Source: DASQPA01 sp963757335 (GTDB lineage Bacteria; Acidobacteriota; Thermoanaerobaculia; Multivoradales; UBA5704). From it: a stretch of 64,000 nucleotides of DNA. Location: the NCBI GenBank assembly GCA_963757335.1, contig CAVWRJ010000010.1:142736-206735 (forward strand), given 5' to 3'. Numbering within the stretch: the stretch's first letter is position 1; each line of letters begins with the position of its first letter. The notes under the pieces were generated by a model. It was not told where the DNA came from. It made no database searches and saw only the letters and a list, made by a program, of their open reading frames with translations. Both the position numbers and the translations under genes were made by a program. Shown one piece after another: positions 15,240 to 25,601 of the stretch.

Positions 15240-16300
15240 TGATCCAGACTCTCGAAGATCTGCACCAGCACCTGATGGCCGCCGTCCAGCTCGAGCTGTC
15301 GGTGATCCCTCCCTACCTCTGCGCCCTCTACACTCTCCATCCGGGCACCAACCAGGAGGTCGCCGAGATCATCCGCTCGGTGCTCGTCGAGGAGATGCTC
15401 CATATGGTCCTCGCGGCCAACGTCTTGAACGCGGTAGGCGGCCAGCCGCGGATCGCCACCCCCGACTTCGCACCTCGCTACCCGGCCTATCTGCCGGACG
15501 GCGAGAGGAAGTTCAAGATCCACCTCCTGCCCTTCTCTCGGGAGGCGGTCGAGACCTTCCTCAAGGTCGAGGAGCCATCGTATCAACCCTCTCCGGTCCT
15601 CACGGCGTCCGCCGGGTCCACGCGGACCGCCACCCCGCTCCGGGTGGCAGAGATCGGGCCCTATGCGACGGTGGGGGAGTTTTACCAGGCGATCGTCGAT
15701 GGTCTTACGTACCTGGTGGAAAGGTTGGGGGAGAAGGCGGTTTTCAGCGGCGATCCAGAGCGCCAGGTCACCCCGGAGTACTACTACGGCGGCGGCGGAA
15801 CGGCGATCGTCGTCCGCGATCTGACGGCGGCCCGGGAGGCCCTCTTGCAGATCGTCGACCAGGGGGAGGGAGAGACGCGCTCGATGTACGACGCCGACGG
15901 CGACCTCGCGCATTTTTTCCGCTTCATGGAGATCAAGTACAGGCGACGCTATGCGCCCGAACAGAAGGACGCCCTCCACGCCGGGTCCTTCGACCCGCCC
16001 GCGGGCGAGGCGTTCGCCGTCGACTACGCCACGGTCTACCCCATGCTCGCCGACCCGCATCTCGAAGACTATCCGGAAGGCGAGCTGCGCGAGGCCGTCC
16101 GCGCCTTCGACGCCCTCTACTCCGAGCTCCTCCGCCAGCTGGAGCGCTCCTTCGATGGCGCGCCCGACCAGCTCCTGCCGGCCGTGGGCACCATGTTCGC
16201 CCTCAAGTACAAGGCCCTGGAGCTGCTCAAGAATCCCCTTCCCGGAAGGCCGGGGCTGCATGCCGGCCCGGTGTTCGCGTACGTGCACGAGGAGAGGTGA
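15239..16300 (+). CDS. Ferritin-like protein, VioB/iminophenyl-pyruvate dimer synthase-type domain
   Basis: 353-residue protein whose first ~230 residues match the ferritin-like domain of iminophenyl-pyruvate dimer synthase: MIQTLEDLHQHLMAAVQLEL, SVIPPYLCALYTLHPG, VLVEEMLHMVLAANVLNAVG, and YATVGEFYQAIVDGL. The E-x2-H pair in EEMLHM is a diiron-type ligand set. The C-terminal part is helical and of unknown role. The start ATG at 15239 overlaps the GMC stop, so the two are translationally coupled. Such domains occur in violacein-like pathways (VioB) but also as stand-alone genes beside GMC oxidoreductases; here the partner argues for a redox unit rather than violacein synthesis. Confidence 0.75.
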   Translation: MIQTLEDLHQHLMAAVQLELSVIPPYLCALYTLHPGTNQEVAEIIRSVLVEEMLHMVLAANVLNAVGGQPRIATPDFAPRYPAYLPDGERKFKIHLLPFSREAVETFLKVEEPSYQPSPVLTASAGSTRTATPLRVAEIGPYATVGEFYQAIVDGLTYLVERLGEKAVFSGDPERQVTPEYYYGGGGTAIVVRDLTAAREALLQIVDQGEGETRSMYDADGDLAHFFRFMEIKYRRRYAPEQKDALHAGSFDPPAGEAFAVDYATVYPMLADPHLEDYPEGELREAVRAFDALYSELLRQLERSFDGAPDQLLPAVGTMFALKYKALELLKNPLPGRPGLHAGPVFAYVHEER

Positions 16301-16342
16301 GGCCGCGGTCCCTACGGACTGCGAGTTACGGGCCCCCCTCCG

Positions 16343-17599
16343 CTACGGCGTCAGCAGGCGGGCATAGACATCGCTCACCCCATCGTCCGGCTGGTAGTCC
16401 CAGACCACCACGACCTGCCCGTTCGGACCGGCGGCGATGCCTCCCGCGGATTGATCGCCGGCGGTCGTCTGGTTCACCAGGAAGTCGCGGGAGAGCGGCG
16501 TCCCGTCGGCGGCAAAGGCGCGCCCGAAGATGCCCCAGCCGTCCCCGTCGCGGCCGTCCTCCTGGGTCCAGACGATGACGAAACCGCCGGCCGGGAGGGT
16601 GACGACCAGCGGGTACACCTGGAAGCTCGCCGGCCGCTTGGCGACGAGGAAGGGGGCGCTCTGCGGCGTGCCGTCGGCCGCGAGACGGCGGGCGAGGAGG
16701 CCGTGCTCGGGCCAGGTGACGACCAGGCTGCCATCGGCGTTCCGGGCGAGGTGACCGCCGCCCTGGGTGCTGTCGCAGCAGGAGGGAGAGGTGAGCCGTA
16801 CCTGGCTGGTCACCCTGCCCCGGAAGGTGAAGCGGGTGAGTTGGATGCCGACGTGCAGCCCATCGAACTGCTCGATCATGGCGGTGAGCGCCCCGCCGGT
16901 CCCCCAGACCAGGCCGGTCGGAAAGGCGCTCAGGCTGTCGCCCTCGCCACGGGGGTGGCCGGAACCGATGACGAAAGCTGCGGTCAGGGGTGAGCCGTCG
17001 GCATTGAAGACCTGGGCCATGGCGTTGGTGTAGAGGTCGGGGGTGGCGTACTCGACCCAGGCGACCGCGAAGCGCCCTTGCGGCCCCAGGGCGACGATAC
17101 CGGCTTGAGTCGGGGCGTCGATCGCGGGTCCCAGCGGTGCGGCGTGGCGGTCGAAGCGCCGGAAGCGCCCCTTGTAAGGGCCGCGGGCGACGTCCTGCTG
17201 CCCCCAAAAGACGAGAAAGCTGCCGTCCGTGGCAGTGGTGATCCCGGAGACCGCCTGTGTCAGGCCCGCCTTCTCGATCAGCAGGAACTCGCCGCTCTCG
17301 GGGCTGCCGTCCCGGGCGAAGAGCCGCGCGTGGATGACGCTACGGAGGAAGGACTCGTTCGCCCAGGCGACGATGAAGCCGCCGTCCGGGAAGAAGGCCA
17401 CGGTGGGGGACCGGTGCAGGCCCTGCGAGCTGACGTTGACTTTGATCTCCGGCCCCCGCGGCAGCGGGGGCGTCCCGGCGGCCCCGGCGGTACCGGCGGC
17501 GGTAGCCGCGCCAGCCCTGCCAAAGCCGGCTGGAAGGACGAGAAAGGCGAGGAGGAGGGTTTTTAGGGTTCGGGATCTCATCCTCCAAGCATACGCCAT
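16343..17599 (-). CDS. Secreted beta-propeller-like repeat protein, function unknown
   Basis: 418-residue protein with a signal peptide (RTLKTLLLAFLVLPAGFGRA, residues ~10-29). The mature part contains about seven degenerate blade-like repeats of the form DG-x-F-x-V-x-W: FFPDGGFIVAWANESFLRSV, TDGSFLVFWGQQD, GPQGRFAVAWVEY, ADGSLVVTWPEHG, PAGGFVIVWTQEDGRDGDGW and GPNGQVVVVWDYQ. This is typical of exported beta-propellers of unknown ligand. The C-terminus (YARLLTP) has no sorting signal. Start may instead be the second ATG at 17581, which follows GGAGG too closely to be a clean site. It converges with the redox cluster on the plus strand and diverges from acsA. Confidence 0.7.
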   Translation of the reverse strand: MAYAWRMRSRTLKTLLLAFLVLPAGFGRAGAATAAGTAGAAGTPPLPRGPEIKVNVSSQGLHRSPTVAFFPDGGFIVAWANESFLRSVIHARLFARDGSPESGEFLLIEKAGLTQAVSGITTATDGSFLVFWGQQDVARGPYKGRFRRFDRHAAPLGPAIDAPTQAGIVALGPQGRFAVAWVEYATPDLYTNAMAQVFNADGSPLTAAFVIGSGHPRGEGDSLSAFPTGLVWGTGGALTAMIEQFDGLHVGIQLTRFTFRGRVTSQVRLTSPSCCDSTQGGGHLARNADGSLVVTWPEHGLLARRLAADGTPQSAPFLVAKRPASFQVYPLVVTLPAGGFVIVWTQEDGRDGDGWGIFGRAFAADGTPLSRDFLVNQTTAGDQSAGGIAAGPNGQVVVVWDYQPDDGVSDVYARLLTP

Positions 17600-17741
17600 T
17601 TATGTAATATCAACATTATTCTTTGACCGTCGCGTGGTCGCCGAGTCGATTCCTCGCCATCCGGAGAGGGCGGAAGTCGCGGCCTCCCCCCAGGTATAGA
17701 ATCCTTCCGGCAGCCGTCCCTGACCGGCCCGGAGGAGACCG

Positions 17742-19688
<1,947 letters not shown>

Positions 19689-19779
19689 GGACGTAGTGCC
19701 TCCTTTGCCACTTGCTTTTGTAAACGGGTTTCATGATACAGTGACATTATTCCCTGAGCGCGAGGCCCCTCTCTCCGGT

Positions 19780-19830
19780 GGTGCACCCGAAGACACTGCG
19801 AAGTGTCCCAAGGACACGGCGAGGTGCACC
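19780..19830. other. Cluster of small palindromes upstream of the DUF3999 gene
   Basis: Two identical 8-bp palindromes GGTGCACC stand at 19780-19787 and 19823-19830. Between them are GACAC/GTGTC (19792-19796 and 19803-19807) and TGTCC/GGACA (19804-19808 and 19812-19816), which share a strand and so are mutually exclusive stems. The set could be an operator or a small RNA fold in the leader. No protein match is claimed. Confidence 0.35.
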
Positions 19831-19878
19831 GGGCAGCCTTCCTCACCCTACCGACCTTCTCCGACCGTTCCGACCGCC

Positions 19879-21612
19879 ATGGCACGCCTGACCGCGGTCG
19901 CTCCGCTCTTCGTGCTCGCGGCAGCCCTCTCCGTCGCTCCTCAGGCAACCTCGGCGACATCGGCCGGGCCGTCGAGCTTCCCACCCGCCGAGGGCTCCCT
20001 CTACACCCGGCCGGTGGCGGTGACAGCCCCGGGGTGGGTGCGGGTGCCGCTCGACCTCACCACCCTGCGGCACCTGACGCCGGGGAGCTCCCCCGGTGCC
20101 GATCTGCGCGTCTTCTCCCCGGGGGGAATGGAGGTGGCGAGCCGGGTGGCCCCCTATCTGCCGGGCGCTTTGGGACGGGTCGAGACCGTCCCCGAGCCGT
20201 CGCTCGCCATTACCAGCCGCGAGGCCGACTGCTCGCATCCGGCCGCCACCTTGACCGTCTGCCGGCTGGTGCTGCCGGCCTCGGGGCAGGTGCTGAAACG
20301 GCTCCTGCTCGAAATCGGAGGAGGCAGCGGCGGCGAGATCGGTTTCCGGCTCTACGAGCCGCGGGCCGCCCGCTGGCGGCAGCTCGCCGAGGGCGCCTGG
20401 CCGGCGGGCACCGCGAGTGCTTCCACGACGCTTCCGGGTACTCCCAACACCGGCGGCACTGGCGGCACCGGCGGTGTTGGCGCGGGGCATGAGATCGCCC
20501 TGCCGGCCGAGCCGGTGACCGGCGACGCCCTGCGTCTGGAGCTCTACGGCGCAACCGTCGGGCCCGAGCTCAAGAGTTTCAGCGCCGAGCTGGCGATCGA
20601 GGCGGTCCTCTTCTACGCCGAGGAGCCGGGCTCCTACACCCTGGCCTATGGCGGCTCCGCCGCGGGCAGGAAGGAGCTGCCGCGCTCGCCGCCGCCACCG
20701 CGGGCGGCTCTGGAGACCTCCTGGCTGACCCCCGGGCCTGAGGAGGAGCACGCGCCGCCCCCCCTGCCGAGGTCGGCGGTCGAGCCCGGCAATCCCCTCG
20801 TGGAATCCCGCTTCGCCCTCTCCTTCAAGATCGCGGCGCCGGAGGCGCGGCCGGGGAGCCTGGTCCGCCTCGAGGTGCCGACGGCGGTCTACGGCCCGGC
20901 CCGTCCGGACCTCGCCGACCTGCGGCTCGCCGCGGGTGGCCGCCAGATCCCCTACCTGCGCTGGACCGCGCCCGTCCCCGCCCTCGTCCGCGAGACCTCC
21001 GCCCAGCCGGTGCGCTCCTGGGACCGGCGCGGCCCAGGCGGGGCGAGCCGTATCGACCTCGACCTGCCGCAGACCGGCCTGCCGCTCACCCAGCTGCTGC
21101 TCACCGCTCCCCCCATGCCGCTCAGGCGGGGCCTCGCCCTGCACTACATGGAGCCGGCCCGGCCTGGGGTGGCGGCAGGGGAGCAGGTGGCGGCGCGCGC
21201 CGTCTGGCAGTGCGTGCCACGGCCGGCGCTCCCCTGCCGCCACCTGCTCCCCCTGGACGGCCGGGCGCCGCGCCTCCTCGCTCTGCGCTTCGAGGACGGC
21301 GACAACCCGCCGCTCGGCAACCTCGACCTCTCGCTCTGGCGGCGCGACGACGTGCTCGTCTTCGTCTGGCCGGAGCATGGCGAGGTGCGCCTCCTCGCCG
21401 GGGCGCGCGACCTCGAGGCCCCGAACTACGACCTGGCCGCTCTCGGCGACCAGCTCCTCGCCCGCCCCTGGCGGCCGGCGGAGATCGACCAGAGCGGCAA
21501 CGGCGCCCCGGCGCCGCCCTGGTCGCGCTGGGTGATGCCGCTCACCCTCGGGCTCGCCACCCTCCTCCTGCTCTTTCTCCTCAGGCGTGTCCTCCGGGCG
21601 GCGACCCCCTAG
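19879..21612 (+). CDS. DUF3999-like exported protein with C-terminal membrane anchor
   Basis: 577 residues from the preferred start ATG 19879. Residues 1-25 (MARLTAVAPLFVLAAALSVA) are a signal peptide; the earlier in-frame ATG at 19696 would put the signal 61 residues inside. The body is beta-rich (VRVPLDLTTLRHLTPGSS, FSPGGMEVASRVAPYL, SRIDLDLPQTGLPLTQLLLT), resembling DUF3999 envelope proteins, and the C-terminus has a transmembrane helix (WVMPLTLGLATLLLLFLL) followed by a short Arg-rich tail. The C-terminal helix with basic tail suits an inner-membrane anchor. Context between acetyl-CoA synthetase and a LiaF-like protein gives no clear task. Confidence 0.65.
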   Translation: MARLTAVAPLFVLAAALSVAPQATSATSAGPSSFPPAEGSLYTRPVAVTAPGWVRVPLDLTTLRHLTPGSSPGADLRVFSPGGMEVASRVAPYLPGALGRVETVPEPSLAITSREADCSHPAATLTVCRLVLPASGQVLKRLLLEIGGGSGGEIGFRLYEPRAARWRQLAEGAWPAGTASASTTLPGTPNTGGTGGTGGVGAGHEIALPAEPVTGDALRLELYGATVGPELKSFSAELAIEAVLFYAEEPGSYTLAYGGSAAGRKELPRSPPPPRAALETSWLTPGPEEEHAPPPLPRSAVEPGNPLVESRFALSFKIAAPEARPGSLVRLEVPTAVYGPARPDLADLRLAAGGRQIPYLRWTAPVPALVRETSAQPVRSWDRRGPGGASRIDLDLPQTGLPLTQLLLTAPPMPLRRGLALHYMEPARPGVAAGEQVAARAVWQCVPRPALPCRHLLPLDGRAPRLLALRFEDGDNPPLGNLDLSLWRRDDVLVFVWPEHGEVRLLAGARDLEAPNYDLAALGDQLLARPWRPAEIDQSGNGAPAPPWSRWVMPLTLGLATLLLLFLLRRVLRAATP

Positions 21613-21735
21613 GGGAACCGCCGTTCGCCGGTCGGCCACCGCCGTTCGCCGGAAAGGGGGTGACCGCGGCCGGCCGCTCCCCTACCTTGACGTTGCGGGC
21701 CAGCGCTCTCGCCGCCCGTAACAGAAGGAGATGAC

Positions 21736-22506
21736 ATGAGAAACTCGCGAGCGGGTGCGATCCAGCCCCGGCTCCTGATCGGCCTGGCGATTCTGGCCCT
21801 GGGGGCGCTTCTCGCCCTCGAGAGCCTGGACGTCTTTCACCTCCACATCCGCTGGTCGGAGTACTGGCCGGTGATCCTCATCGTCCTCGGCCTCGCCCGC
21901 ATCCTCCAGCCGGGGCGGCGCCGGGGCGGCGGTTTCATCATGCTCTTCGTCGGCGGCTGGTTCCTGGTCCGGAACCTGACCGGCTACGATCTCGACCGGT
22001 TCTTCTTCCCCTTCCTCCTCCTCCTCGTGGGCGCGTCGATCGTCCTCTGCTCCTTGAGAGGCGGCCGGCGGCGCGGCCCGTGGACCGCTACCGGTACCGG
22101 TACCAGTGCGGGTGCTTGTTCAGGCGGAGGGGTAGGAGCGGATGGGAGCGCCTCCCTCCACCCTTTTGCCATCCTCGGCAGAGCGAGCGCGGCGAGTAGC
22201 TCGCAGGAGTTTCGCGGCGGCTCCGCCACCGCCCTCCTGGGGAGCAGCGTCGTCGACCTCCGCGGGGCGGCCATCCCGGCGGGGGAGGAGGCGGTGATCG
22301 ACGCCGTCGCCTTCTGGGGCGGAGTCGTCCTCCTCGTCCCCGAGACCTGGGCGGTGAGCCTGCAGGGAATCCCGATCCTCGGCGGCTTCCACGACTACAC
22401 CCAGCCGCCGCCCGGCGGCTCGTCCCAGCACCTGGTCGTCCGTGGGGTCGCCTTGATGGGCGGGGTCGAGGTGAGGAACCGAACGGAGCCCGAGGACCTC
22501 CGGTAG
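21736..22506 (+). CDS. LiaF-like membrane protein (cell-envelope stress response)
   Basis: 256-residue protein with four short hydrophobic segments in the first ~105 residues (LLIGLAILALGALLALESL, YWPVILIVLGLARILQ, GFIMLFVGGWFLV, RFFFPFLLLLVGASIVL), which is the LiaF N-terminal membrane module. After a Gly/Thr-rich linker the C-terminal domain GGSATALLGSSVVDLRGAAI, AVIDAVAFWGGVVLLVP and VRGVALMGGVEVRN is the beta-helical LiaF C-terminal domain. LiaF homologues inhibit or sense for a cognate two-component system. The stop directly touches the ATG of the LytS-like kinase, so this is probably the accessory regulator of the following kinase/regulator pair. AAGGAG precedes the ATG. Confidence 0.8.
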   Translation: MRNSRAGAIQPRLLIGLAILALGALLALESLDVFHLHIRWSEYWPVILIVLGLARILQPGRRRGGGFIMLFVGGWFLVRNLTGYDLDRFFFPFLLLLVGASIVLCSLRGGRRRGPWTATGTGTSAGACSGGGVGADGSASLHPFAILGRASAASSSQEFRGGSATALLGSSVVDLRGAAIPAGEEAVIDAVAFWGGVVLLVPETWAVSLQGIPILGGFHDYTQPPPGGSSQHLVVRGVALMGGVEVRNRTEPEDLR

Positions 22507-23633
22507 ATGCATCCGATCCTCGACCGCCGCGGTCGGCTCGGCCTCTACCTGCTCGCCTGGCTGCCGCTCCTCCCCCTGGTCGCGGGCCTCCTCTTCCTGC
22601 TCGGAGGGGCCGCCTGGGGGGAGGCGTTCGCGCTCGCCCTCCCCCCGCTCGTCGTCTACGCCTATCTCTGCCTCGCCGCCTGGTACGTCTGCCGGGCGCT
22701 GCCCTTGAAGACCGCCGAACCGCTCGCGCTCCTCATCACCCACGGGCTCTCGGCGGTGCTCTCGGCCGGCCTCTGGGTGCTCCTGGGCGAGGGCTGGGCC
22801 TGGAGCCTCGCCCAGCTGGGGGCGTTCCCCGGCGCGGCGGCACCCTATGCGCGCAGCATGCCCGCCCTCTTCGGCCTCGGCGTTCCCCTCTACCTCGTGG
22901 CGGTCGTCCTCCACTACCTGCTCCTCGCGGTCGAGGAGTCGCGGGCGGCGGAGAGCCGGGCGCTCGAAGACCGGGTGCTGGCGCGGGAGGCGGAGCTCCG
23001 GGCGCTCAAGGCGCAGCTCGATCCCCACTTCCTCTTCAACAGCCTGAACGCGGTCGCCGCCCTCGCCGGGAGCGACCCGGGAGCGGCGCGCAAGATGGCG
23101 ATCCTCCTCTCCGAGTTTCTCCGCCGGAGCCTGGGGCTCGGCGGACGCGCGGCGATCCCCCTGGCCGAGGAGCTGGCGCACGCCGCGAGCTATCTGGCGA
23201 TCGAGCGGGTGCGCTTCGGCGATCGGCTGACGGTCGAAGAGGCGATCGAGGAGGCCAGCCGGGCGTGCCTCGTGCCCCCCCTCGTCCTCCAGCCGCTGGT
23301 CGAGAACGCCGTCCGCCACGGGGTGGCGGAGCTTCTCGAAGGGGGGGTGATCCGGATCGAGGCCCGGGTAGTGGACGGCCGTCTGGCGCTCGCGGTCGAG
23401 AATCCCTGCGACGCTCTCCACCCGGCGGGCCCGCCGGTACCGCGCGGCGGGGTCGGAGCGGGGGGGCAGGCGGAGTGGGGCTCCGAAACGTCGCCGCCCA
23501 GCTCGCCGCCCGCTACGGGGAGGCGGGGCGGCTCGCGGTGACCGTGCCGCCCGGCCGCTTCCGGGTGGAGCTCACCCTCCCGGCGGAGACCGCGATCGAG
23601 GGAAGGATCGAGAGGAGAATCGATGGGATCTGA
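22507..23633 (+). CDS. LytS-like sensor histidine kinase, single-base frameshift near the C-terminus
   Basis: Membrane kinase with about four predicted transmembrane helices (residues 10-140) and a cytoplasmic His_kinase/HATPase unit of the LytS/YehU class: LDPHFLFNSLNAVAALAGSD near 176 holds the phosphorylated His, and VLQPLVENAVRHGV near 256 is the N-box. The nominal frame ends at 23541, but the G-box and tail (GVGLRNVAAQL, then RLAVTVPPGRFRVELTLPAE) continue in another frame to a TGA at 23631-23633. One missing G in the G7 run at 23460-23466 explains it exactly: with eight Gs the text reads GAGGVGLRNV. It pairs with the LytTR regulator just downstream. Sequencing or assembly error is the simplest explanation; slippage at G7 is the alternative. 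Confidence 0.85.
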
Positions 23634-24412
23634 CCCGCGACCGCCGCAGACCGCTGCGGGCCATCGTGGTCGACGACGAGGAGTCGGCGCGGGCCCTCCT
23701 CACGGAGTACCTCGCGGCTCACCCCGAGGTCGAAGTGGTGGCCCAGTGCGTCAACGGCTTCGAGGCGGTCAAGGCGGTCGCCGAGCTTGCCCCCGACCTC
23801 CTCTTCCTCGACATCCAGATGCCCAAGCTCTCCGGCTTCGAGGTGCTGGAGCTGATGGGGACCCGCGCCGGGGAACCGGGGCCGGCAGTGATCTTCACCA
23901 CCGCCTGGGACCAGTACGCCGTCCAGGCTTTCGAGGTTCATGCCGTGGACTACCTCCTGAAGCCGTTCCCGCCCGAGCGGCTGGCCGCCGCCCTCGCCCG
24001 GGCCGAGGAGCGCCTGGCGCGCGGCGAGCCCCCGGTCTGGGGAGCGCTGGTGCGCGCCGGCCAGGCCGGCAGACTCCGCGACTCCCCCTACCTCGACCGC
24101 ATCCTCGTCCGCGAGGAGTCGCGGATCGTCGTCCTCCCGGTCGAGCGGCTCGACTATGCCGAGGCGCGGGACGACTCGGTGCTCTTGAAGGCCGGCGGCG
24201 AGAAGCACTCGAAGCCGCAGACTCTGGCCGAGCTCGAAACGGCCCTCGACCCCGCCCGCTTCGTGCGCATCCACCGCTCCTACCTTCTGAACGTCGAGCG
24301 CCTGGAGCGGCTGGAGCTCTACGCCAAGGACAGCCGGGTGGCGATCCTCGCCGACGGCACCCGCCTGCCGGTGTCGCGGGCGGGCTACGCGCGGTTGAAG
24401 GAGCTGCTATAA
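23630..24412 (+). CDS. LytTR-family response regulator
   Basis: Cognate regulator of the LytS-like kinase. The receiver begins LRAIVVDDEESARALLTEYL, with the phosphoacceptor Asp in LLFLDIQMPKLSG and the switch Lys in VDYLLKPFPPERL. The C-terminal LytTR DNA-binding domain follows (YLDRILVREESRIVVLPVER, RFVRIHRSYLLNVERLE). The start is uncertain. GTG 23666 would remove the first strand of the receiver. CTG 23630 makes a 4-base overlap with the kinase stop. ATG 23623 has a good GAGGAG site but is in a different frame, so a one-base insertion between 23641 and 23654 is also possible. Confidence 0.85.
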   Translation: MTRDRRRPLRAIVVDDEESARALLTEYLAAHPEVEVVAQCVNGFEAVKAVAELAPDLLFLDIQMPKLSGFEVLELMGTRAGEPGPAVIFTTAWDQYAVQAFEVHAVDYLLKPFPPERLAAALARAEERLARGEPPVWGALVRAGQAGRLRDSPYLDRILVREESRIVVLPVERLDYAEARDDSVLLKAGGEKHSKPQTLAELETALDPARFVRIHRSYLLNVERLERLELYAKDSRVAILADGTRLPVSRAGYARLKELL

Positions 24413-24422
24413 AAGGCGGCGG

Positions 24423-25556
24423 ATGACCGTTCTCCGCCTCCGCACCGGCACCGTCCGCCTGCTCCTCGTGGGGGCCGGGCACGCCCACCTGGAGATCCTC
24501 CGCCGGCTTAGCCTGGAGCCGCTCGGGGTCACCCTGACCGTGGTCTCCCCGTCGCCCCGGCACCACTACTCGGGGATGGTCCCCGGCTATCTCCAGGGCA
24601 CCTACGAGGAGGACGAGATCTCGGTCGACGTGGCGCGCCTCGCCGAACGGGCCGGTGGGAGCTTCGAGGCGGGGAGCGCGGTGGCGATCGATCCGCGGCG
24701 GCAGGCGGTGCAGCTCGCGAACGGCGAGGAGCTGACCTACGACCTCGTCTCCTTCGCCGTGGGCTCCGACACCGCCGGGGCGGCGGCCCCCGAGATCGCC
24801 GCCCACGCCCAGCGGGTCAAACCGCTCGCCCGGGTCGCCGCCCTCCGCGCCCGGCTCCTCGAGCTGTCTCAGGCCGGCGGCGAGCGGCGGGCGGTGGTCG
24901 TCGGCGGCGGAGCGGCGGGAGTCGAGGTGGTCTTCGCCTGCGCCCGGGTGCTCGACGCGGCCGGCGGAAGGCGACAGTTGGCGCTCGTCGACTCCGGGCC
25001 GGAGATCCTCCCCGGCTACACCGACCGCTGCCGCACCCTCGCCCGCCGGCTCCTCGCAGGGCGCGGGATCGAGGTGCTGACGGGGAAGCGGGTCTCCGCC
25101 GTGGGCGCCGGGGCGGTCGAGCTCGCTGGGGGCGGCACGGTGCCTTCCGACCTCACGATCTGGCTGACCGGGGCGGTCGCCCTGCCGCTCTTCGCGGGTG
25201 CCGGCCTGCCCCTGGACGAGCGCGGGTTCCTGATCCTTGACGACAGCCTCCGCTCGCTCGCCGACCCGCGGATCTTCGCCGCCGGGGACTGCGGCACCCT
25301 GGCCCACTATCCCGACACCCCCAAGGCCGGGGTCTACGCGGTGCGCGAGGCGCCGTTCCTCTGGTCGAGCCTCAAAGCCACCCTGGAGGGGCGGCGGCCG
25401 CCGAGCTACGTGCCGCAGTCCGGCTTCCTCTCGCTCTTGAACACCGCCGACGGCCGCGCCCTCCTCCAGTACAAGGGGCAGGTCGCCCACAGCCGCTGGG
25501 CGTTCGCACTGAAGGATTGGATCGACCGGCGGTTTCTGCGGAAGTATCAGGGGTGA
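24423..25556 (+). CDS. FAD/NAD(P)-binding oxidoreductase (SelD-associated/NDH-2-like family)
   Basis: 377-residue two-dinucleotide-fold flavoprotein. The first Rossmann motif LLLVGAGHAHLEILRRLS at residues 13-30, with HAHLE after the glycines, is typical of the pyridine nucleotide-disulfide oxidoreductase family found linked to selenide-water dikinase (TIGR03169-like). A second site AVVVGGGAAGVEVVFACARV lies near 158, and IFAAGDCGTL near 282 is the FAD-binding GD motif. No redox-active CxxC pair is visible. The ATG is 10 bases after the response regulator stop. No selD gene is in the window. A role as a membrane-peripheral quinone or sulfide-type reductase is possible. Confidence 0.8.
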   Translation: MTVLRLRTGTVRLLLVGAGHAHLEILRRLSLEPLGVTLTVVSPSPRHHYSGMVPGYLQGTYEEDEISVDVARLAERAGGSFEAGSAVAIDPRRQAVQLANGEELTYDLVSFAVGSDTAGAAAPEIAAHAQRVKPLARVAALRARLLELSQAGGERRAVVVGGGAAGVEVVFACARVLDAAGGRRQLALVDSGPEILPGYTDRCRTLARRLLAGRGIEVLTGKRVSAVGAGAVELAGGGTVPSDLTIWLTGAVALPLFAGAGLPLDERGFLILDDSLRSLADPRIFAAGDCGTLAHYPDTPKAGVYAVREAPFLWSSLKATLEGRRPPSYVPQSGFLSLLNTADGRALLQYKGQVAHSRWAFALKDWIDRRFLRKYQG

Positions 25557-25601
25557 GGGGAGGATGATCCGGGTCGGCGGGGGTTTCGTAGAAGGGTTGG
25601 T

